Assembly (NCBI RefSeq): GCF_002307355.1
Contig: NZ_CP017481.1
Span: 1,302,001-1,366,000, forward strand
Source: Pectobacterium polaris
GTDB lineage: Bacteria > Pseudomonadota > Gammaproteobacteria > Enterobacterales > Enterobacteriaceae
Direction of reading: 5' to 3'
DNA: 64,000 nucleotides
Within the stretch, counting starts at the first letter, position 1; each line of letters opens with the position of its first letter. Both the position numbers and the translations under genes were made by a program. Positions 1-10,695 of the stretch are shown here, piece after piece. The notes beneath the pieces were generated by a model that worked only from the letters and a program-made list of their open reading frames with translations, was not told the DNA's origin and did not search any database.

Positions 1-1455
1 GGCGTTCTGTTGGGTGACCTGATCGAGCTGATTGACAGCATCGTTGACCTGAGAAACGCCCTGTTCCTGCTCGTGGGTGGTCAGGCCGATTTCATTGATA
101 AGATTGGCGACACGCTGCGACTGCTCCACGACTTCTTCTATGGTTACGCCGGCTTCGTTAACTAACCGTTCGCCCGCTTCCACTTTTCCTACGCTGATGC
201 CGATCAGGTCCTTAATTTCACGTGCTGCGGAGGCGGAACGTTGCGCCAGTGAGCGAACTTCCCCGGCCACTACTGCGAATCCGCGTCCTTGTTCTCCGGC
301 GCGGGCGGCTTCGACAGCAGCGTTGAGCGCCAGAATGTTGGTCTGGAAAGCAATGCCGTCAATCACGCCGATAATATCGCCAATTTTACGCGAACTGGCG
401 GTGATCTCTTCCATTGTCCGCACGACGTTGTTAACGACATCTCCGCCTTTGCGGGCCGCCGCGCTGGCCGAGTTGGCAAGCTGTGCCGCGTTACGCACGG
501 TGTCGGCGTTCTGTTTCACGGTGATATTCATCTCTTCCATGGAGGCAGCGGTTTCCTGAAGATTTGCGGCCTGTTCTTCCGTGCGTTGACTCAGATCGGT
601 ATTGCCGATGGCAATCTGGCTGGCACCTGTGGCGATAGACTCGCTGCTTTGATGAACTTGCCCGACGATATTGCTCAGGCTTTGGCGCATCTCTTCCATC
701 GCAGCCAGAATACTGGTGGTGTCTCCGGCACGTCGTTCAATCGCGATGGCAAGATTCCCTTTGGCGACCTGACGCGTGATCTCCAGCGTATAGGCCGGTT
801 CTCCGCCAAGCTGACGCTTAATTTTACGGGTGATCCACCAGGCGACAACACCTCCCAATAGCGAGGCACACAGCGTGAGAATCAGCATTAAGCTGCCAGC
901 ATTGAACGCTTCTTTCTCGGACTGGTTGGCGATATCTATCGTAAGAGATTTCTGCCTCTCAGCCATTTTATCCAGTGCGGTGAATACGCTTGCCTGTGTA
1001 GCGCGTACCTCCGTCAGCAGAAAGTTGCGAAACGCGTCGTGCTGGCTGGTCATCGCCAGTTCAATGGCTTTTCTCATGTTGCTGATATAGGCGGGGAGGG
1101 CCTGTTCCAGTGCTGCAACCAGCGCTTTAGTCTCGTTGCTCACCGCGTTGTTACGTATTTGCGCCAGCAACTCGTTATTACGTACGATGGATTTCTCAAT
1201 GCGCTCCTTTTCCGTCTTCATCTGCTGTTGATCGTTTAGAAGTGCAATATTTCTGATGGCACGTGCGGTGTCGTTAACGTTGTCTTTAAATTCCTGCATT
1301 AACAGAAGATTGGTAATACGGACTTGTGACAGGATCTGAATGTTTCCCCCGAGTTTTTCTAACTGAGTACGACCCAGTATGGCGACTAAAAATCCAATGA
1401 CGATAATTAGCGTAAAACCCGTTCCTAACATTTTTCCCAAGCTTATATTCTTCAT
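1..1455 (-). CDS. Methyl-accepting chemotaxis protein, 3' end outside window
   Basis: The frame is open for 485 codons from an ATG at 1455 to the window edge, so the C-terminus with any CheR tether is missing. The N-terminus ([14 protein letters not shown]) leads into a membrane helix of about residues 10-30. A helical periplasmic sensor of the four-helix-bundle type, a second membrane helix near residue 195, HAMP and the conserved signalling hairpin follow; the invariant hairpin tip with [11 protein letters not shown] is encoded around 270-300. It should sense an external ligand and control CheA in the polar array. It is the first of four same-strand paralogues and shares the LGKMLGTGF start region with its right-hand neighbour. 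The ligand cannot be told from sequence. Confidence 0.95.
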   Translation of the reverse strand, partial: MKNISLGKMLGTGFTLIIVIGFLVAILGRTQLEKLGGNIQILSQVRITNLLLMQEFKDNVNDTARAIRNIALLNDQQQMKTEKERIEKSIVRNNELLAQIRNNAVSNETKALVAALEQALPAYISNMRKAIELAMTSQHDAFRNFLLTEVRATQASVFTALDKMAERQKSLTIDIANQSEKEAFNAGSLMLILTLCASLLGGVVAWWITRKIKRQLGGEPAYTLEITRQVAKGNLAIAIERRAGDTTSILAAMEEMRQSLSNIVGQVHQSSESIATGASQIAIGNTDLSQRTEEQAANLQETAASMEEMNITVKQNADTVRNAAQLANSASAAARKGGDVVNNVVRTMEEITASSRKIGDIIGVIDGIAFQTNILALNAAVEAARAGEQGRGFAVVAGEVRSLAQRSASAAREIKDLIGISVGKVEAGERLVNEAGVTIEEVVEQSQRVANLINEIGLTTHEQEQGVSQVNDAVNQLDQVTQQNA

Positions 1456-2046
1456 GATGTACCTTTTTTAATTATTGAAATTTGACACAGCAGGTGTCGT
1501 TATTTTGAGGGTGATGGTACAGATGCGATTCACCCCACGAGTTTTATGGCTTTCATCATTCTATTTATCCCATAGTGCACTTTCTCATGCGGGTGTGTTG
1601 GCGACGCTGATACTCCAGTCACTGCGTTGGCGGAGGAATGAGGTCGTCACTTTCATGCACGTAGGGAATGCCTGTTAAGAATATTTACAGGCCAAAGGAA
1701 TGACAAATAAAGTGTAGACAAGAATGTGAAGAATTGATGACAGAATAAACGTAACAAAAACCCCCTGATTTATTCGTCGGCTAGAGAATTAATATTATTT
1801 TCTTATCGTAGTCAGGATAGATAATAAATATTAATCAATGATGCTCTACCTAATAAGAGTGAGATTTTTTTCTTATTACTATTTATTTTGTAACTTTTAA
1901 CCTTTAATTGTTATTATTAATAAGCGCGGTTTTTTTAACCGTATTATTTATTCTTGTTATCCATGGAAAATAAAAAGCCGCTGAAGAGTCAGCGGCTTTA
2001 TGTTGTGTGCTAAGTGGCCTAGGTATCTATCGCTTGGCCGCGTTCG
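1456..2046. other. AT-rich gap between two chemoreceptor genes
   Basis: This stretch is the leader of the left chemoreceptor and contains the terminator of the right one (1974-1999). A weak sigma-28-like block lies on the minus strand: GCCGACGA at 1774-1781 with AT-rich DNA 12 bases upstream, far (about 320 bases) from the start codon. The short plus-strand reading frame at 1475-1678 has no ribosome-binding site or recognisable product, and I do not call it a gene. Confidence 0.5.
1971..1999 (-). terminator. Rho-independent terminator of the second chemoreceptor
   Basis: A perfect 11-bp stem (AAAGCCGCTGA / TCAGCGGCTTT) with a 4-base loop ends in a T-rich run when read leftward. It lies about 50 bases past the stop codon of the gene at 2047-3717. 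Confidence 0.85.
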
Positions 2047-3717
2047 TTAAAAGGTTTCCCAGTTATCACGGCTTGTGCTGCCTGACTGACCAGCCAGAGC
2101 TAGCCTCGGTGCCGTCTGCTTCTTCGCCTGTGACGTCAGCCGTGGTGCTGGTGTTTGAACGCCGCTGATTTTGAACACGCCCATTAATTCCAGCAGCGTT
2201 CTGGCCTGCTCACTCAGGCTGTCGGCGGCGGAGGCGGATTCTTCAACCAGCGCGGCGTTCTGTTGGGTCACCTGATCGAGCTGATTCACCGCATCATTCA
2301 CCTGAGATACGCCCTGTTCCTGTTCGTGCGTGGTCAGGCCGATCTCATTGAGCAAGTTGGCAACCTGCTGAGATTTTTCGACAATGTCTTTGATGGTGAT
2401 GCCCGCGTCGTTAACCAGCTTCTCACCCATTTCCACGTTAGCCACGCTGACGCTAATCAGATCTTTGATTTCCCGCGCGGCGGAAGCGGAACGCTGCGCC
2501 AGAGAGCGTACTTCACCGGCGACCACGGCGAAGCCACGGCCTTGTTCACCGGCTCTGGCTGCTTCAACGGCAGCATTGAGCGCCAGAATATTGGTCTGGA
2601 AAGCAATGCTATCGATGACGCCAATAATATCGCCGATCTTACGCGAACTGGTGGTGATATCTTCCATGGTGCGTACAACGTTACTGACCGCATCGCCGCC
2701 TTTTTGCGCCGTCGTGCTGGCGGAATGGGCCAGTTCTGTTGCGGTGCGTACGGTCGCAGCATTCTGCTTCACCGTGGTATTCATTTGTTCCATTGAGGCG
2801 GCGGTTTCCTGAAGATTCGCGGCCTGCTCTTCTGTACGCTGGCTCAGATCGGTGTTGCCCATCGCAATCTGCGTCGCGCCCGTGGCGATAGATTCGCTGC
2901 TCTGATGCACCTGACCGACGAGGTTGCTCAGGTTTTGACGCATATCTTCCATCGCGGCCAGCACGCTAGTGGTATCGCCGTCGCGCAGTTCAATCGAGAC
3001 GGCCAGATTCCCTTGTGCAACCTGACGCGTGACTTCCAACGTGTAGGCTGGCTCTCCCCCGATCTGACGTTTAATGGTTCGGGTAATCCACCATGAGATT
3101 ATTGCCCCCAGTACGACAGAAAGCAGGGCGATAATCACCATCAGCGTACCTGCGCTAGTGGCATTCTTTAAAGACTGGTCGGCGATTTCCACTGTAAGTT
3201 TTTCTTGCCAGTTAACCATGTCATTCAGGGCCTTGAAGACGGCATCCTGCTTGGCCCGCACATCGGTTAATAACAGATGTTGAGCTTCGCTGTTCTTGTT
3301 CGCCATTGCCAATGCGATGGCGTCTGTATAGCTACTGCTATAGGCCGGGCGCACGCGCTCGAGTACCGCGACCAGTTCCTGAGCATGTTTATCGACGGCG
3401 CTGTCGTGGATTTTTTTGAGTAGCATGTTATTGCGGGAAATCATCTCCTCAATACGCGCTTTCTCTTCCTGCAATTGCCGACTGTCTTCCAGCATCGTCA
3501 GGTTTCTGATGGCAAGAGCATTGGTGTTAATGTTGTCTTTAAACTCCTGCATTATCAGGAGATTGGTAATGCGGACCTGCGACAGCAGTTGGATGTTTTC
3601 CCCGAGCTTGTCGAGCTGGATGCGGCCAAATATCGCCACTAGAAATCCGATAGCGATGACCAGGGTAAAGCCGGTCCCTAGCATTTTACCCAGGCTACTA
3701 TTTTTGATGAGATTCAT
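2047..3717 (-). CDS. Methyl-accepting chemotaxis protein
   Basis: This is a 556-residue chemoreceptor. I start it at the ATG at 3717 ([17 protein letters not shown]), preceded by AAGGGA at good spacing; the frame stays open to 3810, but the added 31 residues lack a signal-anchor pattern. Order: membrane helix about 13-33, helical periplasmic sensor (4HB_MCP type) to about 190, second membrane helix about 192-214, HAMP, then the methylation and signalling coiled coil containing [20 protein letters not shown]. The last five residues are NWETF, the tether that binds CheR and CheB, so it is probably a high-abundance type receptor able to assist methylation of others. It lies in a tandem array with the genes on either side; the ligand is unknown. 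Confidence 0.97.
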   Translation of the reverse strand: MNLIKNSSLGKMLGTGFTLVIAIGFLVAIFGRIQLDKLGENIQLLSQVRITNLLIMQEFKDNINTNALAIRNLTMLEDSRQLQEEKARIEEMISRNNMLLKKIHDSAVDKHAQELVAVLERVRPAYSSSYTDAIALAMANKNSEAQHLLLTDVRAKQDAVFKALNDMVNWQEKLTVEIADQSLKNATSAGTLMVIIALLSVVLGAIISWWITRTIKRQIGGEPAYTLEVTRQVAQGNLAVSIELRDGDTTSVLAAMEDMRQNLSNLVGQVHQSSESIATGATQIAMGNTDLSQRTEEQAANLQETAASMEQMNTTVKQNAATVRTATELAHSASTTAQKGGDAVSNVVRTMEDITTSSRKIGDIIGVIDSIAFQTNILALNAAVEAARAGEQGRGFAVVAGEVRSLAQRSASAAREIKDLISVSVANVEMGEKLVNDAGITIKDIVEKSQQVANLLNEIGLTTHEQEQGVSQVNDAVNQLDQVTQQNAALVEESASAADSLSEQARTLLELMGVFKISGVQTPAPRLTSQAKKQTAPRLALAGQSGSTSRDNWETF

Positions 3718-4397
3718 TGTGTCCCTTATTATATGTTGAGAACTAATATGGTTGGTGCCGGCGTGCTTTAAATGTGAAATAGGCGTTGCGAAAATGTATT
3801 TATTTTGCAAGTGCCATCACGTTGATACCCTAAAGATTCGCGTCGCAGAAAGATGAATAAACATGCGGCTTGAAGAATGACAGGTATATCCTTTCCCGTA
3901 ATCGTTGCCTGTTTTCCTTGGCTAATAAACTTATCCTAAGTTTACTTTTTCCTGTCACGCTTTCCGGTAAGGGGTCGTCGTGTCTGGTGCGGTGGAACAT
4001 ATACAAATAAGGGTAAATGATGGCGCAGGAGTATAAAAGGTGGCGGTAAAAGCCGCAATATCTCTATGGGTTAGAGAAAAAATAAACTGGGGTCAGGCTG
4101 TAATGCTAAATTGACGATCATGTTAATAAACGCTGTGGTTATGATTTTTTGCTTATTTATTCAACGTTAAAAGATGTTTGTTTTTTATTCATTCTTTTTT
4201 TTCGAACAACATGATGTTTTTACCCTCATATATTTGATGTTTTTATAATCGAAAATTGCCATTCCTCGTTTTTATTGATTTTATTCAACGGCGCTTAATA
4301 TAAAACGCATTGCTGGTTTTCCTCTTTATTCATTGTTTTTCCTATTGAAAAAAAACCGCCGATTGCTCAGCGGTTTTGGGGTTCTCTTGGCTGGCCG
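3718..4397. other. AT-rich gap between chemoreceptor genes
   Basis: About 680 bases hold no convincing gene. The right end contains the terminator of the third chemoreceptor (4348-4377). The left part is the leader of the second. No clear sigma-28 promoter was seen on the minus strand. Confidence 0.5.
4348..4377 (-). terminator. Rho-independent terminator of the third chemoreceptor
   Basis: AAAACCGC and GCGGTTTT pair across a 10-base loop. Read leftward the stem is followed by a run of eight T residues. It lies just past the stop codon at 4398. Confidence 0.75.
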
Positions 4398-6068
4398 TTA
4401 AAAAGTTTCCCAGTTTTGCTTATCGCTTCCCGCGCTGTTTTTAGGATTGGCGAGAGAGAGTTTGGCACTGGTAGGTCTTTTCAGCTGTGGTGCAATGCGC
4501 TGTGACGACCCGCCCTCGACGGCGAAGGTCTTCATCAGCTCGACCAGATGGGCCGCTTGATCGCTCAGGCTATCGGCAGCGGAAGCGGATTGCTCAACGA
4601 GCGCGGCATTCTGCTGCGTCACCTTATCAAGCTGGTTAATCGCATCATGAATCTGCGAGACGCCGGATTCTTGTTCCTGCGTGGTGACGCCAATTTCGTT
4701 AATCAGATCGGCAACGTGACGTGCCTGACGCACCAGTTCTTCGATTGTCGTTCCCGCATCGCTGACCAGTCTGGAGCCTACCTCGACTTTCTCGACGCTG
4801 TGGCCGATCAGCTCTTTAATCTCTTTGGCTGCCGTTGCAGAACGCTGTGCCAGCGAGCGAACTTCGCCTGCTACCACGGCAAAGCCACGACCTTGCTCAC
4901 CCGCGCGTGCGGCTTCTACCGCGGCGTTAAGCGCCAGAATGTTGGTCTGGAAAGCGATGCCATCGATGACGCTAATGATGTCGCCAATTTTGTGCGAGCT
5001 GTCGGTAATCTCTTTCATGGTGATAACAATATTACCGACGGCTTCACCGCCTTTAGCCGCGGTATTGCTGGCGGCCTGCGCCAGTTGAGCGGCATTGCGC
5101 ACCGTATCGGCATTCTGACGCACGGTTTGGCTCATTTCTTCCGTGGAGGCGGCGGTTTGTTGTAGATTCGCGGCCTGCTCTTCCGTGCGCTGGCTGAGGT
5201 CAGTGCTGCCTGCGGCAATCTGGCTGGCACCGGTTGCGATAGATTCGCTGCTCTCACGCACTTGCTCCACAATGCTGCTTAAGCTTTTGCGCATGTTATT
5301 CATCGCAAACAGCAAGCTGGTATTGTCGCCCGACGCCAGATCGACCGGTATCGCGAGATTACCTTGCGCGATTTCCTGTGTGACCTGTGTGGCATAGGCG
5401 GGTTCACCCCCCAGTTGCTTCTTGATGTGGCGGGTAATCAGCCAGGCGATGCCTGCACCGAACAAGGAGGCGATGACGGCCAGAACCAGCAGTGAATTGC
5501 CATCATAGTAGGATTCTTCAATGGCGTTGGTTGCCGTTTGCGTGGTGTAGTCTCTCTGCAACTGAATCATGCTGTTCAGATTGTTAAAAAGCTTGGTTTG
5601 TATGGGTTCAAGCTGAGTTTTAACCAACTCAATAGATTCAGCCTGCCTGTTGCTGAGTGACAGCGCGACGGCCTGGCGGCCCACGGTGGCAAATTCAGTG
5701 CGATTTTGCTGAAGTTCACCCAGAATATTGCGGACCTCGGTTGCCCGTAAATTTTCTTCCAACTGAGTGACAAGCTTCGTGTTTTTGGCGCTCGTGGCTT
5801 CAATCAGTTTTTGATTGTCTTCCAGAACCTTTTGTTCGGTCGCGATAAGCATACGCAACGTGGCTTTGATCGTGACGTTAAGATTATCTTTCAATTCTTG
5901 TAGCACGATGAGGTTGGCAAGGTGGTGTTTGGCCAGCCTGTCAGTGGTATTACCGAGGCCAACCAGATGCATTCTGCCGAAAATGGCCACTAATAGGCCG
6001 ATAACAATAACAATGGCAAAACCCGAACCGACCTGAGTACCCAATTTCATTTTTCTTTTATTCTGCAT
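4398..6068 (-). CDS. Methyl-accepting chemotaxis protein
   Basis: This is a 556-residue chemoreceptor starting at the ATG at 6068 ([17 protein letters not shown]), which has GAGGATAAC just upstream; the longer open frame to 6125 has no such site. It has a membrane helix near 12-32, a periplasmic helical sensor, a second membrane helix near 190-212, HAMP and a signalling hairpin. It ends in NWETF. The C-terminal 350 residues are almost identical to the next gene (4th receptor), including the shared tail [12 protein letters not shown], while the sensors differ. This points to duplication, or gene conversion of the signalling half, with divergence of ligand binding. Confidence 0.97.
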   Translation of the reverse strand: MQNKRKMKLGTQVGSGFAIVIVIGLLVAIFGRMHLVGLGNTTDRLAKHHLANLIVLQELKDNLNVTIKATLRMLIATEQKVLEDNQKLIEATSAKNTKLVTQLEENLRATEVRNILGELQQNRTEFATVGRQAVALSLSNRQAESIELVKTQLEPIQTKLFNNLNSMIQLQRDYTTQTATNAIEESYYDGNSLLVLAVIASLFGAGIAWLITRHIKKQLGGEPAYATQVTQEIAQGNLAIPVDLASGDNTSLLFAMNNMRKSLSSIVEQVRESSESIATGASQIAAGSTDLSQRTEEQAANLQQTAASTEEMSQTVRQNADTVRNAAQLAQAASNTAAKGGEAVGNIVITMKEITDSSHKIGDIISVIDGIAFQTNILALNAAVEAARAGEQGRGFAVVAGEVRSLAQRSATAAKEIKELIGHSVEKVEVGSRLVSDAGTTIEELVRQARHVADLINEIGVTTQEQESGVSQIHDAINQLDKVTQQNAALVEQSASAADSLSDQAAHLVELMKTFAVEGGSSQRIAPQLKRPTSAKLSLANPKNSAGSDKQNWETF

Positions 6069-6192
6069 GTTATCCTCATGACTATTGACACTATTTATTG
6101 TTATTAAGCGGATTTTCTTCTGCACGACGAGAGCAATGTACGACTGCGGTTTCTAAATCCTTCTGATGAATAACTAAGCAGTCCACTCTAGG

Positions 6193-6220
6193 ATATCGGC
6201 ATGAGCAGCGAAAACATTGA
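6193..6220 (-). promoter_or_regulatory. Candidate sigma-28 (FliA) promoter
   Basis: Read leftward, TCAATGTT is followed 12 bases later by GCCGATAT. The flagellar sigma factor consensus is TAAAGTTT-N11-GCCGATAA, so the -10 part matches at seven of eight positions and the spacing is one base long. It is about 125 bases upstream of the chemoreceptor start at 6068, which fits co-regulation with motility. Confidence 0.4.
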
Positions 6221-6315
6221 TTTTAATTGTCGATATTGCCGCAGGCGGATGAGGAAAAAACAGGAAACGCAGGGAATGGATGCTGCTGGCGATGAAGGGA
6301 TGTAAACGTCAAAGT

Positions 6316-6338
6316 GGGGGATGCGCGATCCATCCCCC
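6316..6338 (-). terminator. Possible terminator of the fourth chemoreceptor
   Basis: GGGGGATG pairs with CATCCCCC across a 7-base loop, nine bases past the stop codon at 6347. Only a poor T-run follows leftward, so termination may be weak. Confidence 0.45.
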
Positions 6339-6346
6339 GCGTAGAA

Positions 6347-8026
6347 TTAGAACTGCTCCCAGTTTTGGCTATCGCTTCCCGTGCTGTTTTTAGGATTGGC
6401 GAGAGAGAGCTTGGCGCTGGTAGGCCGTTTCAACGGCGGTGCAATGCGCTGTGACGATCCGCCCTCAACGATGAACACTTTCATCAGCTCGACCAGACGG
6501 GCAGCCTGATCGCTTAGGCTATCGGCGGCAGAAGCGGATTGCTCAACGAGTGCGGCATTCTGCTGCGTGACCTGATCAAGCTGGTTAACGGCATCATGAA
6601 TCTGTGAAACGCCAGATTCTTGTTCCTGCGTGGTGACGCCAATTTCGTTAAGCAGACCGGCAACATCCTGTGCCTGGCGCACCAGCTCTTCAATCGTCAC
6701 GCCAGCGCTGTTCACCATGACGGAACCCGCTTCCACTTTCTCGACGCTGTGGTTGATCAGCTCTTTGATTTCTTTCGCCGCGGAAGCGGAGCGCTGCGCC
6801 AGAGAACGCACTTCCCCCGCAACGACCGCAAAACCACGGCCTTGCTCGCCCGCTCGTGCGGCTTCTACTGCGGCGTTAAGCGCCAGAATGTTGGTCTGGA
6901 AAGCGATGCCGTCGATGACGCTAATGATGTCGCCAATTTTGTGCGAGCTGTCGGTGATTTCTTTCATCGTTATCACGATATTGCCGACGGCTTTGCCCCC
7001 TTTGGCGGCGGTATCGCTGGCGGCCTGCGCCAACTGCGTGGCATTACGCACCGTATCGGTGTTTTGGCGCACGGTCTGGCTCATTTCTTCCATTGAGGCG
7101 GCGGTTTGTTGCAGGTTGGCCGCCTGCTCTTCTGTGCGCTGGCTGAGGTCGGTACTGCCAGCGGCAATCTGGCTGGCACCCGTTGCGATCGATTCGCTGC
7201 TCTCACGCACCTGTTCAACAATCCCACTCAGGCTTTGGCGCATACCGTTCATGGCTGCCAGCACGCTGTGGTCATCACCGGGGCGCAGATCGACGCTGAC
7301 GGCCAGATTGCCCTGCGCAACCTCTTGTGCGATGTGTGCGGCGTAAGCGACTTCGCCACCCAGCAGATTTTTTATCGTGCGAGTGATCAGGATGGAGATA
7401 AAAATCCCGATGAAGACTGCGAACGCCGCGAACAGCAGCAGCGTATTGCCATCGTCCCTGGCTTTATGCATGGCGTTGGTCGTCGTTTCCATCGTCTGTT
7501 TTTTCTGTAACTCAGTCAGTCCGTCCAGAGCCGCGAAAACCGCTGCCTGTGCCGGTGGCATCTCATTGACCATGACTAACGCGGCCTGCACTTTTTCTTC
7601 GGGCACTCCAGAGAGGCTTAATGCAATGGCTTTATTCACCGCGCTTAGGTAAGCCGGGCGTGCCTGCGCGAGCTGTTCCAACAGGTTACGGGCTTCCGGT
7701 TCGGAAATCTGTTTATAGACTGTCGCCAGGGCTTCGTTATTGCGGATAATTTGCTGATCGAACAGGCGTTTTTCTTCCTGGATACGGGCGCTGTCTTGTG
7801 AGAGCCCGATATTACGGACAACACGGGCGACAACCTCAAAACCACTTTTGGTGTCCTGAATCAGAAGCAGGTTGGCCAGATTTTTTTCAGAGAGCGATTC
7901 AATATCTTTACCCAGATTGGCGAGATGGACGCGTCCCAGAATGGCAACCATCAGACCGATAATGATGACAGCGGCGAAACCTGCGCCCAGCATGGTGCCA
8001 AGTTTCATTTTTGATAGAAAATTCAT
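6347..8026 (-). CDS. Methyl-accepting chemotaxis protein
   Basis: This is a 559-residue chemoreceptor starting at the ATG at 8026 with AAGGAAC five bases upstream. A membrane helix (about 13-33) is followed by a helical sensor of about 155 residues, a second helix near 193-215, HAMP and the signalling coiled coil. The C-terminal pentapeptide is NWEQF rather than the NWETF of its neighbours. The tether still has the W and F that contact CheR in characterised receptors, so it may work with altered affinity. The signalling half is nearly the same as in the gene to its left. Confidence 0.97.
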   Translation of the reverse strand: MNFLSKMKLGTMLGAGFAAVIIIGLMVAILGRVHLANLGKDIESLSEKNLANLLLIQDTKSGFEVVARVVRNIGLSQDSARIQEEKRLFDQQIIRNNEALATVYKQISEPEARNLLEQLAQARPAYLSAVNKAIALSLSGVPEEKVQAALVMVNEMPPAQAAVFAALDGLTELQKKQTMETTTNAMHKARDDGNTLLLFAAFAVFIGIFISILITRTIKNLLGGEVAYAAHIAQEVAQGNLAVSVDLRPGDDHSVLAAMNGMRQSLSGIVEQVRESSESIATGASQIAAGSTDLSQRTEEQAANLQQTAASMEEMSQTVRQNTDTVRNATQLAQAASDTAAKGGKAVGNIVITMKEITDSSHKIGDIISVIDGIAFQTNILALNAAVEAARAGEQGRGFAVVAGEVRSLAQRSASAAKEIKELINHSVEKVEAGSVMVNSAGVTIEELVRQAQDVAGLLNEIGVTTQEQESGVSQIHDAVNQLDQVTQQNAALVEQSASAADSLSDQAARLVELMKVFIVEGGSSQRIAPPLKRPTSAKLSLANPKNSTGSDSQNWEQF

Positions 8027-8332
8027 AATGTTCCTTTATTATTTTGCATTGATTGATGCAGGCTTTGCCTTACAGATTGGTCATCCTTTACGACAGGTCA
8101 GGAATGGGGTGCGCTTCTGATTGCATACTGCGGTATGCCGATTTGCGAGAGCGGGCAGGAGAACGCGTTGTTTCTTACCCAAGCGATATTATAAAGGCAG
8201 AATAAAAACGGGTAGATGTGGAATATGGGAGTAAAAAGGGCGTATTTTTCAGCATAAAGGAGGTAGGTACATGCAGTATTCAGTTGATACCAATGGGGAA
8301 ACCGCAGCCTCCCCATTGTGAAATTCACACGA
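8027..8332. other. Gap between chemoreceptor and sugar-acid operon
   Basis: This holds the leader of the chemoreceptor and, at its right end, the hairpin behind the GntP-family transporter. A minus-strand frame at 8098-8328 has no ribosome-binding site or recognisable product and is not called. Confidence 0.5.
8291..8318 (-). terminator. Hairpin behind the transporter gene
   Basis: CAATGGGGA and TCCCCATTG form a perfect 9-bp stem with a 10-base loop, just past the end of the leftward operon. There is no T-run, so it may be a Rho-dependent or 3'-end-protecting structure rather than a classical terminator. Confidence 0.5.
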
Positions 8333-9691
8333 TTACAGCACCAGCCACAGTGCCCAGGTGAAGAGGAACCCGGCCAGTCCGAGGATAGTCGTCAGCACCG
8401 TCCAGGTGCGCAGGCCATCGGCAACGGACAGCCCCAGATATTTGGTGACGATCCAGAAGCCGGAGTCATTGACGTGCGACAGACCCAGTCCACCAAAGCA
8501 GGCAGAGAGCGTCACCAGCACCAGCTGCATCTGGTTCAGGCCGCTGACGGCTTCGCTCAGCAGGCCACAGGTGGTGAGAATGGCGACGGTAGCCGAACCT
8601 TGCGAGGCACGCAGCGCCAGCGACAGAATAAATGCGGCAGGCACCAGCGGCAGGTGAATGCTGGTCAGCGTATCCGCCAGCGCTTTACCGATGCCCGATT
8701 CCACCAGCACTTTACCGAACACGCCACCGGCACCGGTCACCATAATGACCATCGCGGCGGCAGGCATGGCATCGCCCATCACTCCGCTGGCTTTCTCCAG
8801 CGACCAACCGCGACGCAGGGCAATCAGCCAGAACGCTAATCCCAGTGCAATCAGCAGCGCTACGGCGGGAGAACCGACCAGCGACATCACGTTACGCACT
8901 GGGTGTCCGGCAGGCAGAACGGTTGCGGACACGGTGCCGAGCATAATGATGGCGATAGGAATCGCGATCAGCGCGGCGATCAGTCCGGCCGAAGGGGCAG
9001 ACACGGGAGCCGTGTTCGGTGTCGAATCTTCCGGCTTTGCCATCTGTAATTGCTCTAACACTTCGACGGAAAGCGCGTACTTGCGGCGGTTCATTGCCTT
9101 AGCTGCCCAGTAGCTGATGATGCCGACAGGAATTGACACCAGCAGGCCAATGATGGTCAGCCAACCGATATCTGCATTCAACAGACCCGCAGCGGCAACC
9201 GGGCCGGGGTGGGGCGGCAGCGCGACGTGTACGGTCAGCATCACGCCCGCGACGGGCAAGCCGAATTTAATCGGGGAGACTTTAGCGACTTTCGCAAAGC
9301 CGTAAATAATTGGGGCGAGGATAATAAAGCCGACATCGAAAAAGACCGGAATACCCAGAATAAACGCGGCGATGGTTAATGCTGCCACCATTAATCCCGG
9401 TCCCATTAATTGGGCAAAGCGGTGCGCTAAGGATTCCGCGCCGCCGGATACTTCGATCATTCTGCCCAGCATGGCACCGAGGCCGATAATAATCGCCACC
9501 GAACCGAGAATACCGCCCATGCCGGAGGTAATGACTTTCATTACCTCGCCAGTCGGAATACCGGTTGCCAAGGCAACGAGTAAACTGACAACCAGAAGTG
9601 CGACAAAGGGCTGAATTTTAAATTTAATGACCATCAGTAGCAGGAGTAATACCCCGGCGATAGCGATGCAGAGTAAAAGCGAGGTGGCCAT
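8333..9691 (-). CDS. ygbN: GntP-family sugar-acid permease
   Basis: A 452-residue, almost entirely hydrophobic protein with about a dozen membrane segments. Its start region and glycine-rich loops match the GntP family of gluconate/sugar-acid:proton symporters, and its length equals the family norm. It starts at an ATG with GAGGATAAG upstream. It is the last gene of the operon behind the 3-oxo-tetronate pathway, the same place as ygbN in E. coli, so the substrate is probably a four-carbon sugar acid such as threonate. The 184-base gap to the preceding gene holds a strong hairpin that could set its expression apart from the enzymes. Confidence 0.9.
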   Translation of the reverse strand: MATSLLLCIAIAGVLLLLLMVIKFKIQPFVALLVVSLLVALATGIPTGEVMKVITSGMGGILGSVAIIIGLGAMLGRMIEVSGGAESLAHRFAQLMGPGLMVAALTIAAFILGIPVFFDVGFIILAPIIYGFAKVAKVSPIKFGLPVAGVMLTVHVALPPHPGPVAAAGLLNADIGWLTIIGLLVSIPVGIISYWAAKAMNRRKYALSVEVLEQLQMAKPEDSTPNTAPVSAPSAGLIAALIAIPIAIIMLGTVSATVLPAGHPVRNVMSLVGSPAVALLIALGLAFWLIALRRGWSLEKASGVMGDAMPAAAMVIMVTGAGGVFGKVLVESGIGKALADTLTSIHLPLVPAAFILSLALRASQGSATVAILTTCGLLSEAVSGLNQMQLVLVTLSACFGGLGLSHVNDSGFWIVTKYLGLSVADGLRTWTVLTTILGLAGFLFTWALWLVL

Positions 9692-9775
9692 GTTCTTATC
9701 CTCATTGACCCATTTTTCAATTCAGAGGCTGAAAAGGTATTGGGTTATTGTTTTATTTGAATAAAGGGGTGCCTC

Positions 9776-9800
9776 GACTCCTGTAATATATACAGGAGTC
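9776..9800 (-). promoter_or_regulatory. Perfect hairpin in the otnI-ygbN gap
   Basis: GACTCCTGTA and TACAGGAGTC form a perfect 10-bp inverted repeat around the loop ATATA. On the operon strand no T-run follows, so it looks like an mRNA stability or processing element, or an operator, rather than a terminator. Confidence 0.55.
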
Positions 9801-9875
9801 TGACCTATTCTTTTTTATTTATTCGCGTCTAACGACGATGTCTCTGGTGTTGACATTATTTCCTGGATAAGTGAA

Positions 9876-10664
9876 TTAGTGTTTTTTCTCCAGCCAATTT
9901 TTAGCCCATCCCAACCCGTCTTCCGTTTTACCGCGTGGGTTATATTCACAGCCAACCCAGCCGGAATAATTCACGCGATCCAATTCGGCAAAGATGAACG
10001 GATAATTAATTTCCCCTTCATCGGGTTCATGTCGAGCAGGAACCGAAGCAATTTGAATATGTCCGATGCGGCCAGCCAAATCGTGAATAATTTGCGTCAG
10101 GTTGCCATCGACAATTTGTGCGTGGAAGAAATCCAGCTGGATATAGACGTTCGGCCGGTCGATCAGATTGGCTAATTCCAGCGCCTGATACTGACTGGCG
10201 AACAGGTAATTCGGTTTCACCTTCGCGCTCAGCGCCTCAATCATGATGTTGATGCCGTGCGGTGCAAACTTATCGGCGGCGTAGCGCAAGTTATCGATAA
10301 AGGTTTGCTGATAGGCGGCACGGTCTTCACCGGGTGGCACAACGCCCCCCATCACCAGCACCGAAGGGCAATTGAGCGCCAGCGCATATTCCAGAGCGTT
10401 ATCGATATCCCGGCGGGCATCTTCAATGCGGTCGGGCAGGGCAGAAACTCCCCATTCACCTGCCGCAGTATTGCCGGGCGCGGTATTGAACAACACCTGC
10501 TTCAGGCCATTTTCCCGCAACTTTTCCGCCAGCAGCGGAGCTGGATATTCATAAGGAAACAGGTACTCAACCGAGGTGAAGCCCGCTTCGGCAGCGGCTT
10601 TAAAACGATCGAGAAACGGCACATCGGTAAACAGCATAGAAAGATTGGCAGCAAACTTAGGCAT
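9876..10664 (-). CDS. otnI: 2-oxo-tetronate isomerase
   Basis: A 262-residue TIM-barrel protein of the hydroxypyruvate isomerase (xylose-isomerase-like) family. Expected acid residues are present: Glu143 in MIEAL and Glu240 in CEYNP, with Asp178 and His181 in LDFFHAQ as further metal-site candidates. In the characterised catabolic route OtnI converts 2-oxo-tetronate to 3-oxo-tetronate, the substrate of OtnK. It sits between otnC and the permease, as in the E. coli ygbJKLMN set. It starts at the ATG at 10664, with GAGG upstream. A general hydroxypyruvate isomerase is the alternative, but the neighbours favour OtnI. Confidence 0.93.
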   Translation of the reverse strand: MPKFAANLSMLFTDVPFLDRFKAAAEAGFTSVEYLFPYEYPAPLLAEKLRENGLKQVLFNTAPGNTAAGEWGVSALPDRIEDARRDIDNALEYALALNCPSVLVMGGVVPPGEDRAAYQQTFIDNLRYAADKFAPHGINIMIEALSAKVKPNYLFASQYQALELANLIDRPNVYIQLDFFHAQIVDGNLTQIIHDLAGRIGHIQIASVPARHEPDEGEINYPFIFAELDRVNYSGWVGCEYNPRGKTEDGLGWAKNWLEKKH

Positions 10665-10695
10665 GGTTAACTCCTCGGTTCAGCAAAATGGCTCA

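Noticed and set aside
4055..4090. Plus-strand sigma-28-like pattern
   Set aside because: It points away from the chemoreceptors, and no gene follows it.
6630..7346. 238-residue plus-strand frame within the chemoreceptors
   Set aside because: Similar frames occur opposite every chemoreceptor because of their codon bias; they are shadows.
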